Below are positions 37,870 to 49,086 of a stretch of DNA of 64,000 nt, piece by piece. The translations under genes were made by a program, and so were the position numbers. The notes beneath the pieces were generated by a model. That model was not told the origin of the DNA and ran no database searches. It was given only the letters and a program-made list of their open reading frames with translations. How positions within the stretch are numbered: the first letter of the stretch is position 1; every line of letters begins with the position of its first letter. The stretch spans positions 1 through 64,000 of the forward strand of contig BGZK01000179.1 in NCBI GenBank assembly GCA_005406025.1, in the 5' to 3' direction. The stretch comes from Eumeta japonica (Eukaryota > Arthropoda > Insecta > Lepidoptera > Psychidae).

Positions 37870-38231
37870 TCAAAATCCCTGGGCGCGATCTGTTTGAATT
37901 TCCTTTACCGGGAAATCAGTCGGTATGCCACGGATAACGGCTTTGATCTTACGCTCCTCCTCGAGGGCGTATGTATGAAATTGGACTTGAGTCCACGAGG
38001 TATTTGTTTGAGACTACGGAAAGTCTCAACATCAGGGCAGAAAATTTTTATGCCGTCGTCGGCAGTGCGAACGGCTTTGCTGTAGTTTATCCGCAGACGG
38101 GTGCAGTCCGCGGATACTTTGAGGAAGTTTGCGCCTTTGCGCAAGAAAATGGGGGGGGGGGGCAATTTGGACCTGGGAGGAGCTGCCGGCTTGGCACCAG
38201 ATCTGGGAGAAGAATCTAAAACACCTTTCAA
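37870..38231 (-). pseudogene. Jockey-type retrotransposon ORF1 (gag-like) fragment
   Basis: The minus strand reads LPPPPIFLRKGANFLKVSAD, CTRLRINYSKAVRTADDG, IKIFCPDVETFRSLKQ and, after a frameshift, PTDFPVKEIQTDRAQGF. This series is typical of insect Jockey ORF1 proteins ahead of their CCHC knuckles. Only ~120 codons remain, with a G10 run at 38151-38160. It ends just outside the ISL2EU element. Confidence 0.72.
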
Positions 38232-38257
38232 ATTTTAATCACTTTAAATTCCCGCGG

Positions 38258-38313
38258 AAACGCTGGTCGCCATGTTATTTCGGTATGACGTCACTATCGA
38301 GTAAACAAACAAA
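38258..38313 (+). repeat. ISL2EU left terminal inverted repeat
   Basis: Core TATGACGTCACTATCGA followed by GTAAACAAACAAAACG, preceded by CGCCATGTTAT. It pairs with 42889-42948 with a few mismatches and small indels. Confidence 0.85.
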
Positions 38314-38384
38314 ACGTCAAATCTAAGGTTAGATTAATTAACTTAAATTCGCGTTTTTTGCCATATCTTGCGCTATTAAACGAC

Positions 38385-40902
38385 ATGAATCGTTATCATT
38401 ACTGTTTAGTGACGAATTGTAAAAGTTCTAGTGTTAAAACCCCTGGAAAATTGTTTATCAAAGTGCCAAATGACATCGAAATGAGAACTGTTTGGTTAGA
38501 ACTCGCAAGACGAGATCCGAAATCATTTTCTACGAAAAGCGATCTGTACTTATGTGAGGATCACTTTAATGTAAGTGTAAATACTTCTATCTATATATTT
38601 ACAAATATAAATCTAACACCATCTCTATCATAATCATAACCTAAAAATGAAACCTACTTTGACTTAAAATTTAAATTAAAATCATAGGTTATTCATCATA
38701 CACTATTTGTATATTGAGAATTATACTACTTCTACCACTTTGCTACTACCACTTTTTTACTTTTAAGTTTTTGGTGCAATAAAGTATTACTTACTTAAAA
38801 TTAACTACCAGTCTTTCAAGTTACACATCACAGAGAACTTTCCTCAAACTAGAAGGTTATTTTATTTGTTTTGATTTATTTACTCTATTATTATTTTGCT
38901 ATGATTGCAGTTGGAACAGGATATGGAAAATTATATGCAGTATAAAATAATGGGTTCAGTAAAAAAGGATCAGATTGAAACCAAACACTACACCATCAAG
39001 GTTTGATTTTTCTTGTGACAAAAAGCACAAGTTACCATCTTCAAGTGCTCCTCAGTCAGGTTTCACAAAAAGACAAAGGTTAACTTTAATCCAGGAGGCT
39101 GAAGAAACCTTGATGGACGAAGAAAATATGCCATCAACATCACATAAACCAGGTATCAATCCTCACAGCTTTTTTTAGCATTTTTAGATAGGAACAGTAG
39201 CGCTCATAGCTCGGTGCGCTTCGACGAGGTCATTTGCCGAAGTGAAGCAACGTCCGCGCGGTCACTACTTGGATGGGCGACCGCTAGTGGCATACATCAT
39301 GAGCGCTACCGTGCTTCGGAGGGCATGTTAAGCCGTCGGTCCCGGTTGTTGTCGTTCGATAACAATCGTTAAGCCATGTTGGAGGCCTTCAGGTGGCTTG
39401 AAAACTCTGACACTGGGTTGGCCACTAACCCCTCCACCAATCCGCATTGGAGCAGCGTGGTCGAGTAGCTCTAATCCCCCTCCATGGAGGGGAGGCCTGT
39501 GCCCCCCTGCAGTGGGGACAATGAAAGGGCTGATGAGATGAGATGAGATAGGAACATATGTAAATATAACTAGCGACTTGATAGTTTAATGTTTTATACT
39601 TTTTCATAGATAGGTATTCATTGAGAAGTTGATGAATGAATTTTTGTATATTACCAGATTTACCAACTGTTGAAAATGTCTCCAAGACTAAAGCTGACAA
39701 GGCGGTGCAAGTGCAAATTTTGAATAAGGAACATAAACCAGTGCAAGTTAATTTAAGGAAACGATTCAGAAGTACCGCTACCCAGATCAATTTAAAAATT
39801 AAAGACAGTACCACTTCACCCATTCAGTTTGTCAAATGTGCTGGAACATCACCATTTAAAAAATTTCATAGACCTGATACACCATATAAAGCCAAACGAA
39901 AATTATCTTTTGTTTTTGAGGAAAAGTCAGACAGTGAGTTGTCACAGGCACCATCTTTATCGGGATCAACTATGCAAGAGTCCTCACCATATAAATCAAT
40001 CACATCTGAAAGTAGTTTACCTGATGAGCTACAGGCAGAAAATCAAAATTCCAATTTAGTTAATACTCTGTCTAAAATTAAGAAAAAGCCACGATTGTAT
40101 ATTGGGATTCCCAAGGAGCTTTATTTTTTAGTTCATATTATTCAGAAGTATACTGAAATATCAGAAAAAGACATTTTATTGTGTTTGACCAAAATAAGGC
40201 TGAATAGGACATTTTCACAACTTGGTGATGATTTTGGTTTATCACTGTCACAAGCTAGCAAAATATTTTTGAATAAATTGCCATGGATTAGCCAAGTACT
40301 GGCACCTTTTATTAGACACTTTAGCACCAGATCAATAAAAGTCAATTTACCAATTGCATTCAGACATAAATACCATAAAGTAACGAACATAATAGACTGC
40401 TTAGAAATTGAAATTCAGAAGCCTTCAAAAGCCATCCACCAGGCCCTGACCTGGTCCGAATATAAAAAAGCTAATACTATAAAATACCTTATCGCTTGTA
40501 CTCCAGATGGACTGGTTAGCTTTGTATCTCCTGGATATGGAGGCAGGATTTCCGACGTCACTTTAGTTGAGCATTGTAAGTTTTTGGACAGCCTCGAAAC
40601 TGGTGCTTGTATTTTAGCAGACAGGGGGTTCAAACATATAGAATCCTACTTATCACAGAGAAATTTTGTATTGATAAGGCCTCCAAGTGTTGTTAGCAGC
40701 TCGAAACTCACAAAAGCGGAAGTTCGGCTCACTAAACAAATAGCAAGTCTCCGAATACATAGAGAGAGTAATACGTAGAATTTGTGAGTTTGGAATTTTG
40801 AAATTACACTCTGTAATAAATATTAATTTAATACCCGCTCTTGATGAGTGTATTCTAACTGCATGTGCTCTAATTAATTTACAGGATTCGCTTATTAAAT
40901 AA
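38385..40902 (+). pseudogene. THAP-domain DDE transposase of ISL2EU, three exons, frameshifted
   Basis: Exon 1 (38385-38570) gives a THAP zinc-binding domain: YHYCLVTNCKSS (C-x4-C), LFIKVPNDIEMRTVWLELAR with the conserved Trp, and LCEDHF (C-x2-H). Exon 2 (38911-39152) starts LEQDMENYMQYKIMG; one extra G near 38969 shifts the frame before LKPNTTPSRFDF. Exon 3 (39658-40902) carries EKDILLCLTKIRLNRTFSQL, NIIDCLEIEI with the first catalytic Asp, PGYGGRISDVTLVEH and ILADRGFKHIE of the DDE_4 nuclease domain. At 40761 the frame is lost exactly where the family has HVERVIRR, the segment with the catalytic Glu. The C-terminus ILKLHSVININLIPALDECI continues in another frame to the stop at 40900-40902. 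Splice sites GT-AG are intact. Confidence 0.87.
39186..39556 (+). mobile_element. 5S-rRNA-derived SINE with 11-bp target-site duplication
   Basis: The SINE body is 39197-39545. The 5' part resembles the 3' half of 5S rRNA: GAAGTGAAGCAACGTCCGCG, CGGTCACTACTTGGATGGGC and GACCGC. The 3' part is a LINE-like tail: GGAGGGGAGGCCTGTGCCCC, CTGCAGTGGGGACA, GGGCTGATGAGATGAGATGA. The flanks AGATAGGAACA are identical at 39186-39196 and 39546-39556. It is inserted in the second intron of the ISL2EU transposase. As a SINE3-type element it would use an internal 5S-type Pol III promoter. Confidence 0.88.
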
Positions 40903-41376
40903 ACACATAAGTATTGCTGTAATAATAAAAGATATACACACCCAAAAATATCTTTTCTTTCCTACAAGTATGACTGCCAATTTCGGCTGGGACAGACTTA
41001 AAAACCGCAAATTTGATAAGATACTATCAGATAAGTTTATTTACATAGGTTGCTGGTAGAAAAAATGGTTATTCGTCTTGGTGCCAAAGATTTGACAATA
41101 TACCTTATAGCCATCTTTAAATGATGCATTTACAAAGTACCTATTTCTTCGTAACGACAAACTATCTACGAATGATTCATCAAATTGCAGTTTTTAAGTC
41201 TAGCCAATTAAGTAACCATTTAGTATTTGCGTTTGTACTTCAAGTGATCTCATCAATGTGCAATATAGAGTTCATTCATTCAATGTTTTTATAAAAAAGG
41301 AAAACAGTACATTTTTAATTTTTTTTATTTAGTTGAGTCATATAATGCAGGATATATATATATATTTTTTCCAAAA
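40903..41376. other. intergenic spacer inside the ISL2EU element
   Basis: AT-rich spacer between the convergent genes; a (TA)n tract at 41354-41366. Poly(A) signals of both genes are expected here, but none is decisive. Confidence 0.6.
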
Positions 41377-42806
41377 TTAAACAATATTATCACGAAGCTG
41401 CTTTACATACTCTTTATCATAATTTACTTCAAGTATATTTACTAAATTGTCTTTTTCAAATTCACTGCTTGCAACACAAAAGTAACTTTTACCTAAATTA
41501 GCACAATACATTTGCATTTGTACTTGTGCTAAGTAACGTTCAGTAATTGTACCGTCTTTAATATAGTTATTTTCAGTAGTTTTGCGGTATGGACACTTTA
41601 TTTCAATTAAAATATTTTTCTGGTAAATGCCATCTGGGGAGCCTGCAATCATTGGATCTTTCTCTGAAATAAAGAGGCCACATTTTTAAATTTTCTGGCC
41701 TAATTTTTTTCCACAGCTTTCTTCACCTCATCTTCCAGCTTTTTACCTCTTTTTATTGCTGGAGTTTCAGGGGTTCTTGCACCAAGTATAGTAGCAACTA
41801 ATGTTCCATCCACAGTTTTGCACCTACTGACATCATAGCACTTTGAAGCTGTGATTCTTCCGTAACGTAGCTCATACCAGAGTTGACTTCTAAATTGGTT
41901 TTTTGTTTGTTTTTGTACATTTCTTAAATTAATGTCATTGAAAATATTTGTTATTTTTGACAAAAAAATATCACATTGATTACCTGTATTGAAAGTACAC
42001 ATTAAGTAATGCAATGAGAGCATATTAACCCTTTTTTCTTTAAAATCTGGTTCATGTCTTATAAACTGGCACGTATTAATTTTTCTTTTTCTACACTCCA
42101 TTACAAAACTTTGCATCACACTACTGCTGTCAGATACCACAAGTGAATGTTGTTTTCTTTTTACCATTTCCTTCGTTGTTAATATTTTCGTAGATGAGCC
42201 AACCTTCGCCAAATTGGATTTTTTCCAATAGCACTCGACTGACGTGCAAGATGGCTCTTCACTCCGACGATGACACCACATTAAAAAGGCAATAGAATGC
42301 TTACAAATACCCCGAGATGCACGGCAATTATGGCATTGAACACTATTCACATCTGCTTCTTGTTCGTCCACAATAAGAGTAACAGCATATGGTTTGGACC
42401 TCAATTTGTGTTCTGGGCATATTTTACACTTTATTATGCAAGTTTGCTGATCCCTTTTCAACTGCACATATCCAATGGCGTCATCGCCATAGGATTTCCT
42501 TCCTGACCTATAAACATAAACAGAGACTTTAGTGCTATTGGGCATTATCCACTTTGTAGTTGTGTACATAACCTAGGAATTCAAACTGGGTAGTAGACAT
42601 TGTTTTAGGGCATAAAGTGGGCGATACTAATGATAAATTCACAGATTAGTTGCAATTTAATAAAATAAAGGTACTTACAAAGACGTTTTGACGTTTCTGA
42701 ATTCAGCAGAACAAAGGTCTGGATTTGATGCAAAGAATTTCGCTATCGCCATAGTATCAATTTGCGGCAAATTTGTACTGTCCGCTTTTATGAAACCAGC
42801 TTCCAT
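41377..42806 (-). pseudogene. ISL2EU SWIM zinc-finger / YqaJ nuclease-like protein, two exons, frameshifted
   Basis: Exon 1 (42806-42679, missed as a separate ORF) starts MEAGFIKADSTNLPQIDTMA and ends NVKTS; donor GTAAGT. Exon 2 (42507 down to 41377) reads GRKSYGDDAIGYVQLKRDQQ, a SWIM-type zinc site CHNCRASRGICKHS, EEPSCTSVECYWKK, then the YqaJ-like nuclease region: YELRYGRITASKCYDVS, KRGKKLEDEVKK, GSPDG and LIEIKCPYR (the GxxD...ExK metal site). A frameshift and an added stop near 41700 separate KKAVEK from KCGLFISEKDPMIAGSPDG. The role of this protein in transposition is unknown; a nuclease or recombinase role is inferred from the fold. It converges on the transposase gene. Confidence 0.85.
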
Positions 42807-42888
42807 GATTGCGAAAACAATAACTGAATTTTGTTACGTTTTAAAACAAAACAATAATAATTTGTTACTGTATCACACGTTAGTCGTA

Positions 42889-42948
42889 CTTTGTTTTGTT
42901 TAGTCGATAGTGACGTCACACTTGACATAATCATGGCGGATAGCGTTT
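42889..42948 (-). repeat. ISL2EU right terminal inverted repeat
   Basis: TCGATAGTGACGTCACACTT followed by GACATAATCATGGCG and AGCGTTT; the reverse complement matches 38258-38313. Confidence 0.85.
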
Positions 42949-43248
42949 TTGGTCACGTGATATACAGATTAAAAAAGTACGAATTTAAACTTAAAATAAT
43001 AAATGGAAATCGTGATTTCTTGATCGGAAATCAATATATTCCTGTTTCCCATTCAATAAGTTATCATAATTACATACTTTCACATTTTTTTGTTTATGAT
43101 GGCAACAATCCTATTATAATGTATAGAGAATAAATTTTGATTGTTACATTAAAAGAGCGATCCTTTTGTAATCAAATGTTTACCTTATCATAAATAAAAA
43201 AGGAATTTGAATATATTTTGTAATCATTATTGAATGTCTGTTTTAGAT
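42949..43248 (+). other. spacer between ISL2EU and zinc-finger gene
   Basis: A reading frame runs from the ISL2EU end to 43133 (MADSVFGHVIYRLKKY onward) with no family resemblance. GTTTTAG at 43242-43248 could be an acceptor, so the zinc-finger gene may have an upstream non-coding exon. Confidence 0.4.
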
Positions 43249-43251
43249 ATG

Positions 43252-43629
43252 ATGGCCTCACATTCATCTGAAGAGACAATGTTCAGAAACAAAAATATAA
43301 CTACTGTCAATATAAGGCAAAATTTTAAGAGTGAAAATCAAAATGATGACATAAACAATGAAAATATTTCTATGCACAATGAAGTCTGGGAAAATAACAA
43401 GAGATCACAAACGGCGAATAATGTCATTCTTGACCTTTCTCTCCAAAGAAATGGCAATGTTAATAACGTACAAAACCTTAGAAGCTCTATGGAAGTCGAT
43501 ATTTCTGTAACAGCTTCAGTACAGAAACATATTAAAGAACCATTCAATTGTTTTAAAGTACCTCTCAACTATGAAGGACAAGGTGATGATTACGTATATC
43601 CGGAAGAGATAACGATCAAGGAAGAAAAG
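43252..43629 (+). CDS. zinc-finger gene 1, exon 1
   Basis: Starts MASHSSEETMFRNKNITTVN (with one more Met in front) and ends EEITIKEEK. Donor is GTTCTT, weak but at the same place and phase as the GTTACT donor in the paralogue. No zinc finger. Confidence 0.75.
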
Positions 43630-43683
43630 GTTCTTTCCTTTCCTTTTATCTTTAATGTTTTCAAATATATTTATCTATCTATC

Positions 43684-43715
<32 letters not shown>

Positions 43716-46700
43716 AATAATCTTATATTTCTTAAAATGTAAAACGCATATTTATTTTATTTTATCTACATAGACAATGTGACAATGGTTCTTTTTAGGG
43801 TTACGACCCAAAATGGCAAAACCGTTTTTGCCATTCCGTAACCCTTATAGTTTTGTCATGTCTGTTCGTCCATCTATCTGTCACGGGCATATTATGCAAA
43901 TACTACAAAACTTTTATCGATTAAATTTATATTGTAGGTGTCTTGTATATACCGCTACTTAGTTTTGAAGTTAAATAACAAAAATAAATATTTTTTGCAC
44001 TCCATACATGTAACAGAAGCAGGAATAATTTTTTTTCAGCAAACTTCAACGCATGGCACATATTCCGACAGTTATTTTGAAAACATTTTAAAGTTTTAAG
44101 CAATTTTTCTGATTACGTGAATAATTTCAGAAATAATCGCTCCTAAATTTGCAGAAATTGTCTCCCCTCTGTATTTTCTAAACCATATGTGCAAAAAAAT
44201 ATGAAAAAATAGCAAAGGTAATGCTTAATAAATACTTTGAACTAAAATTATTTTGAATATGATCAGTTATTGTTTTTGAATTATTGCTGAAAAACTAGGC
44301 TTCTCAACAAAAGGATGTAAATGCCATGAAGATATGCTCTTATGCTGATGCATTTTAGTTTACACTAGTTTAATAATAATAGTCGACATATCTACTTGTT
44401 TTTCTAGTTATAGGCGACTAAAGTGCTTATAACTATTCCGTGCGGGAAACATGAAAAAAGTTTAACAACATACTTTTTTTCCTATAGGGCATTTATTTGT
44501 AATTATGGCTTCGGAACCCTATAATAATCATGGTTCAACATGCTCTTGGCCAGTCTTTTTAAATTGTTTTATTAGTTGTTTGCTCAATGTAAATATTGAT
44601 TTTAATTTGGAAAAGATTGTTGAGTAGTTATTTAAAAAAAAAATTATATAGAAATCTTCAAAGCTCTAAAATAGTGACACTTTTATTATGTATTTTACCT
44701 AGTTATATCACTCTGCTGAGGTATATTTCACCCCAATCGTATTATATTTAAGATTGAGCATCTTGGATAATAACTTAATCAATAGTAATTAAGTTATAAT
44801 CCATTGTGCTTATTCAGGACCATACAAGTAGTTGTATAGTCCTGAGTAAACACAATTCTGTACATCATGAATTACACTATTCATTAAATTTTGATTCTTG
44901 ATTAATCTTAAAAAATTAAACAAATTAGCAAATTGTTTCATCTATTTCACTGTTAATTTAACGTTTCAGGAGGACAAGGATAATGAGGAAAATCTGGTAA
45001 CCTTAGAAATAAAGTTAGAAAACGAGGAAATACCTGAAATAAAAGAGCCTGAACTGGTGTCTTGTCATCCAAATTCATCTAATACGAATGATCCTGAAGA
45101 AATATTACCAACTAATGACTATTACAGGGTAATCAAACCTATCCTTGATACTGACACTAAGAGTTATGTTGCGAAAGATTGTAAAGATACATTTCCACAA
45201 TATGACTTTTGTGGCAATGGTCAAATCGAGGCACATCTTCAAAGTCAAACAAAAGCACCGGAACATTCTGAAAATTCTATATCGTGCTTTGAAAATGCAG
45301 AAAACATACTGCCCACCATTTCTGAGGAAAATGCTGAAGAAATACTACCCACAGTTGATGCTTTTAAAGATAATCTTTTGCAACCTACCACATTGCAGCC
45401 TTCTAAATTTAAACAGAAATATAAATGTAGTGAATGCTATGCCTCATATCAAAGTCTTTCACGATACCGCTCTCATAAGAAACACCATCGCAATGTGGAA
45501 GCACAAAAATCAATCAAAAGATATAAAAATACCATGAAGCGATTGACAAATGTAAGGGGATTTCCACACTTTAAATGTGATCAATGTGACCAAAAATATA
45601 TTTATGTGACTAGCCTCGAAAAACACATGTTAAATTGCCATGCACCTTTTCCGGTAAAACTGGTTAAAGGATCTGAAATTTTGAATAATGCTGAAAATAG
45701 TAACATTGGTACTGTCAATTGGAATGAAAATGATAATTCGGAAAAAGTTTTGCCTACAAATGATTTCAGTCATCAGTCAGAGAATAACACATTAACATAC
45801 TCCGAGACTACGGAATTAGAAGGTATAATGAACAATATATTGAAACTACAGCAGTGTTCAGTTGATGCTTCTAGAGACATGCTTAATGAAATTGAAAAAA
45901 AGTACGAATGCCCTAATTGCCGTCAGTCGTACAAAAATTCTACAACTTATAGACAACATCTGCACAAGCATATCAAAGATGAGAAACTGCTATTGGCCAG
46001 AAGAAAATCTCAAATCAGTAGAAGACACGCTAAAGCAAATAGGGGATTCACACATTTCAAATGTGAGAAATGCAATAAAAAATATTCACTTTTGGCAAGT
46101 CTCAAAAAGCACATGAAGAATTGTCTTATTGAGGTTAAAGAAGAACCTCACGATTACATATGTACTTGTAAAAAGATTTTTTCTACAGAAAGCGACATGC
46201 TGGTCTGCTTTAGAAGACATGAAGCGAAACCTGCAAACGTAAATGCTGACAACTCCGATGATAATGATACTGTTAAATGGCCCTTGACCGATAGTTATAT
46301 TTCTTTACTAAAGGACGACAGCACTGCAGAAGTTCTATTAAATAACATAAAGTTATTGGAGAAAGATGTTAATATTCTCAATTCCAAAATGGCAACGATA
46401 TCGGAGTCGCCGCGTGAGTTGTACGAATGCCCTAAATGCTTCATGTCGTATAGTATCAGTCGTTCATACAGAACACATATAAATCGACACCTCAGTCAAA
46501 CGAATCGAGCATTGAAAAAAACAAAAATGATCATAAGAATGAAACTTTTGAAAGCTAGAAATGTGTATGCCGACTTTATATGTGATGTATGCAAATATAT
46601 ATCGACCGATAGTAAAGACTTGGAAAATCATAGAATTACTTGTCAAATTGGGGAAAACCTCGAAACTTCTGTGAATACTTCTCATCAGTCCGACATGAAC

Positions 46701-48684
46701 ACAAGCACAGAACCTGTTTCACTACAAACACAAGATTCTGAACAAAGTAATTTACAAAACTCTCCCAGTAACAATGCTTGTACAAGTTCATCCCGATCTC
46801 ATTCATTGGAAAACACTGACAATTTAAGTGATTTGGTGCAAGTTACAAATGATCTCAACTCGAAAGAAATTTGTAAAGGTGGAGAAACTCAAAGAATACA
46901 CAGATGCCCAAAGTGTTCCCTGTTTTATATAAACTTTGCAGAATTCCAACAACATCTTAGCAAGCATAATGAAGAAGAAATGCGGATTTTACCTAAAAAA
47001 ATGAGAGTGAAGACAATGAGGCTATTCAAACAGTCCACAAATTTCAAATGTGAGAAATGTAACAAAATATATGTGTATGAGGAAAGTCTGAATAGGCATA
47101 TGAGGCAATGTCAGAAACCTACAGGCTCTGAAAAATTCGAAATCAATGTTTACCCTTGCGCATGTGGAAAAACGTTCTCTAGGAAAACTCGTATGGAATC
47201 CTGTTTGCTTAGTCATAGCACTAAATCTTCAGATACAAGCCCTTCTGTATTAGAATATAATATTAACACTGCAGATGGAGTTAAAGAGATATTGTCAACA
47301 AGTGGTGTTTGTACCACAGAAGGTAGTTTAGATTTAAGTACTGACAAGTACAAAACATCGATACAACAAGAACAAACATCAAATGCTAATGGAATGTCAA
47401 ATAGAATGTCATTATTTCAAACTCAAACACTATCAGAATGCGAACATCTTGAAGGAGACGAGCCAGAGCAGGATGAGGAGACAGGAACCATAGCTGTGAA
47501 ACGAGTAAAAGACGTTAGAGGTCTTATGCTTTACAAATGCAATCAGTGTGATAGAACCTATATGCACAAGGGGTCTCTTGAATCACATGTAAATTCACAA
47601 CACAAAACCGAGGATATGATTCCCATTGTATCCGAAGAGTACCCATGTACTTGTGGCAAAGTTTTCGTCAGAAAATCTCGTATGGAGACTTGCCTTAAAA
47701 AATCACAGTTGCAAAGAGCAGGACAAGTTGCCTTATTGCTCAACTTGCAGTTACTACTTTGAAAATCTGTTCGACCTTCATTTACATAAGACAGTTGTCC
47801 ACATGAATGATCGATTGTTGTGCAAAATGTGCCCTATGGAATATTCTACTCCATTATGTTTGTTTGACCATTTGAAATTACATCAGAATGTTCAAATTAT
47901 GGAACATAAAATTGTTGAAGTGTATACGGAAGAAAATCAAAAATTTAAGTGTTTCATATGTGAATCTGATATGTCCGACCTGACCGAATTGAAGTTTCAC
48001 TTTTTAACTGATCATAAGGAGCCTTACTCTTGCAAGAACTGTGATGAAATGTTTCAGGAAATAGAAAGTTTCATGCTTCATACTAAAACCGTTCATTTAT
48101 CGAGTGAAGAACTGTATATCATAGAGTTTTTGGAAGCTTTATATAAATTGTCAGAATCATGGAAATGTGAGCCATGCAAATTTCAATGTGAAAATCTTGA
48201 TGAACTCGCTGATCACATGCACAGTCATAAAACCATGAATGCTATAAAGTTTGATCCATTCAAGAGAATGGTAGTCGATATGCGGAAACATAGATGTATG
48301 CACTGTAGACGTCTTTTTAAATCACCATCAAATGTGAGACACCATGTAGAGCTATATCATGATATCTGTGATCTACATTCAAAATTACAAAAACAGGAAT
48401 TCTATCAATACACAAAAAATAATAAAAAAGAACTAGTTACGACAACACCTGTCGATCAGAACAAAACATGTTTCATGTGCAAGATACAATTTATTTCAGA
48501 GACGCACTTGAAGTGGCATTTATCAACCCAGAAACACATTGATATAAAAAGCTGCTTGTTAAATGAACAGTTCTTCCAGCAGAATAGGGAGAGAGTAGCT
48601 ACCCCTGAACCTACACCAAAATTTTTTGAAGTTATGTTGATAAAACAGGAATTTGTTGACGATTCTCATTCAGATAATGAATAA
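43252..48684 (+). CDS. multi-zinc-finger protein, gene 1 (one-base frameshift at 47697-47702)
   Basis: Two exons, 43252-43629 and 44970-48684; an ATG at 43234 in the same frame is an alternative start. With the extra base removed, exon 2 is exactly 1238 codons and the protein about 1363 residues. Exon 1 is acidic and polar without a domain. Exon 2 begins EDKDNEENLVTLEIKLENEE and carries five related blocks of C2H2 fingers (from about 45425, 45900, 46420, 46900 and 47530), e.g. YKCSECYASYQSLSRYRSH and FKCDQCDQKYIYVTSLEKHM. Three blocks end in a non-canonical C-X1-C-X12-C-X3-H finger. After the shift come further C2H2-like fingers (LLCKMCPMEYSTPLCLFDHL, WKCEPCKFQCENLDELADHM, HRCMHCRRLFKSPSNVRHHV, TCFMCKIQFISETHLKWHL). 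Likely a nuclear DNA-binding protein; no named orthologue recognised. It has a paralogue at 62789. Confidence 0.85.
43673..43712. repeat. TATC/TA microsatellite
   Basis: CTATCTATCTATCTATATAT followed by further TA units. Confidence 0.9.
43796..44560 (+). repeat. interspersed repeat family 1, copy E (most complete)
   Basis: Begins AGGGTTACGACCCAAAATGG and ends GGCTTCGGAACCCTATAAT then CTCTTGGCCAG. The start AGGGTTACG and the complement of the end AGGGTTCCG are imperfect inverted termini, so a DNA-type MITE is possible. Internal blocks match copies A-D. No ORF. Confidence 0.82.
44769..44856. repeat. two adjacent palindromes
   Basis: The first is ATAACTTAAT/ATTAAGTTAT within 44769-44797. The second has 25-bp arms 44803-44827 and 44832-44856 with three mismatches, all transitions, and loop GTAG. 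Confidence 0.85.
44970..48684 (+). CDS. zinc-finger gene 1, exon 2 (main exon)
   Basis: Open from 44970 to the A6 run 47697-47702, then open in the next frame to the stop at 48682-48684. The paralogue reads METCYKRHS where this copy reads METCLKKSQ; removing one A restores METCLKNHS, showing where the extra base is. An AATAAA overlaps the stop (48681-48686). Confidence 0.85.
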
Positions 48685-49086
48685 ATTTGTTGGTTTATGA
48701 GTGTCTTTGAGACAATGTAAATTGTATATTAAACACGTAATTGTAGACGTTGCTGATCAGAAAGAAAATCAATTTGTTGATCTGTTGTCATAGAGAACTG
48801 ATAGCACAGAGGTATCTTGTTGTGATACTACTGATCATTATTGATTCTTTCGATGTACAAAAGTGAATGTAAGCGAAATGAAATGAGCAAGACGAATGAA
48901 ATGTAGTGATGGAAATGAGAGAGCTGAACAAATGAGAGTTTGTATATCTGGGGTATTTATTCATGGACGAATACAAGTATGCCTTGCATGATGTTATGGA
49001 TAGGAAAAAATATTTCATAATACATTTAAATTACACTTCCGTACAGCAGTATAATTTGGGTGTGAGAGTAGAATTCCGGAAATAGA
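48685..49086. other. 3' flank of zinc-finger gene 1
   Basis: Probable 3'UTR followed by intergenic DNA; nothing else recognised. Confidence 0.5.

Larger units (their letters stand above)
38258..42948. mobile_element. ISL2EU-type DNA transposon (PIF/Harbinger superfamily), nearly full length
   Basis: A 4.7-kb element bounded by ~55-bp inverted repeats: left 38258-38313, right about 42889-42948. Both contain TGACGTCACTATCGA, CGCCATG and AAACGCT in the same order when read inward. It contains two convergent genes, a THAP/DDE transposase (+) and a SWIM/YqaJ protein (-), the gene pair that defines ISL2EU. A SINE is inserted at 39197-39545. Both genes carry frameshifts, so this copy is inactive although gross structure and splice sites survive. 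The 2-bp target duplication could not be confirmed. Confidence 0.88.
43630..44969 (+). other. intron of zinc-finger gene 1
   Basis: Contains a (TATC)n/(TA)n microsatellite at 43673-43712, interspersed repeat copy E, and two adjacent palindromes near 44769-44856. Acceptor GTTTCAG. Confidence 0.8.

Noticed and set aside
39181..39545. functional 5S rRNA gene
   Set aside because: Only the 3' half of 5S is recognisable, it is fused to a LINE-like tail and flanked by a target duplication, so it is a SINE.
42891..43133. 80-residue ORF across the ISL2EU right end
   Set aside because: It starts inside the inverted repeat and runs into flanking DNA; no domain, likely fortuitous, kept only as an uncertain note.
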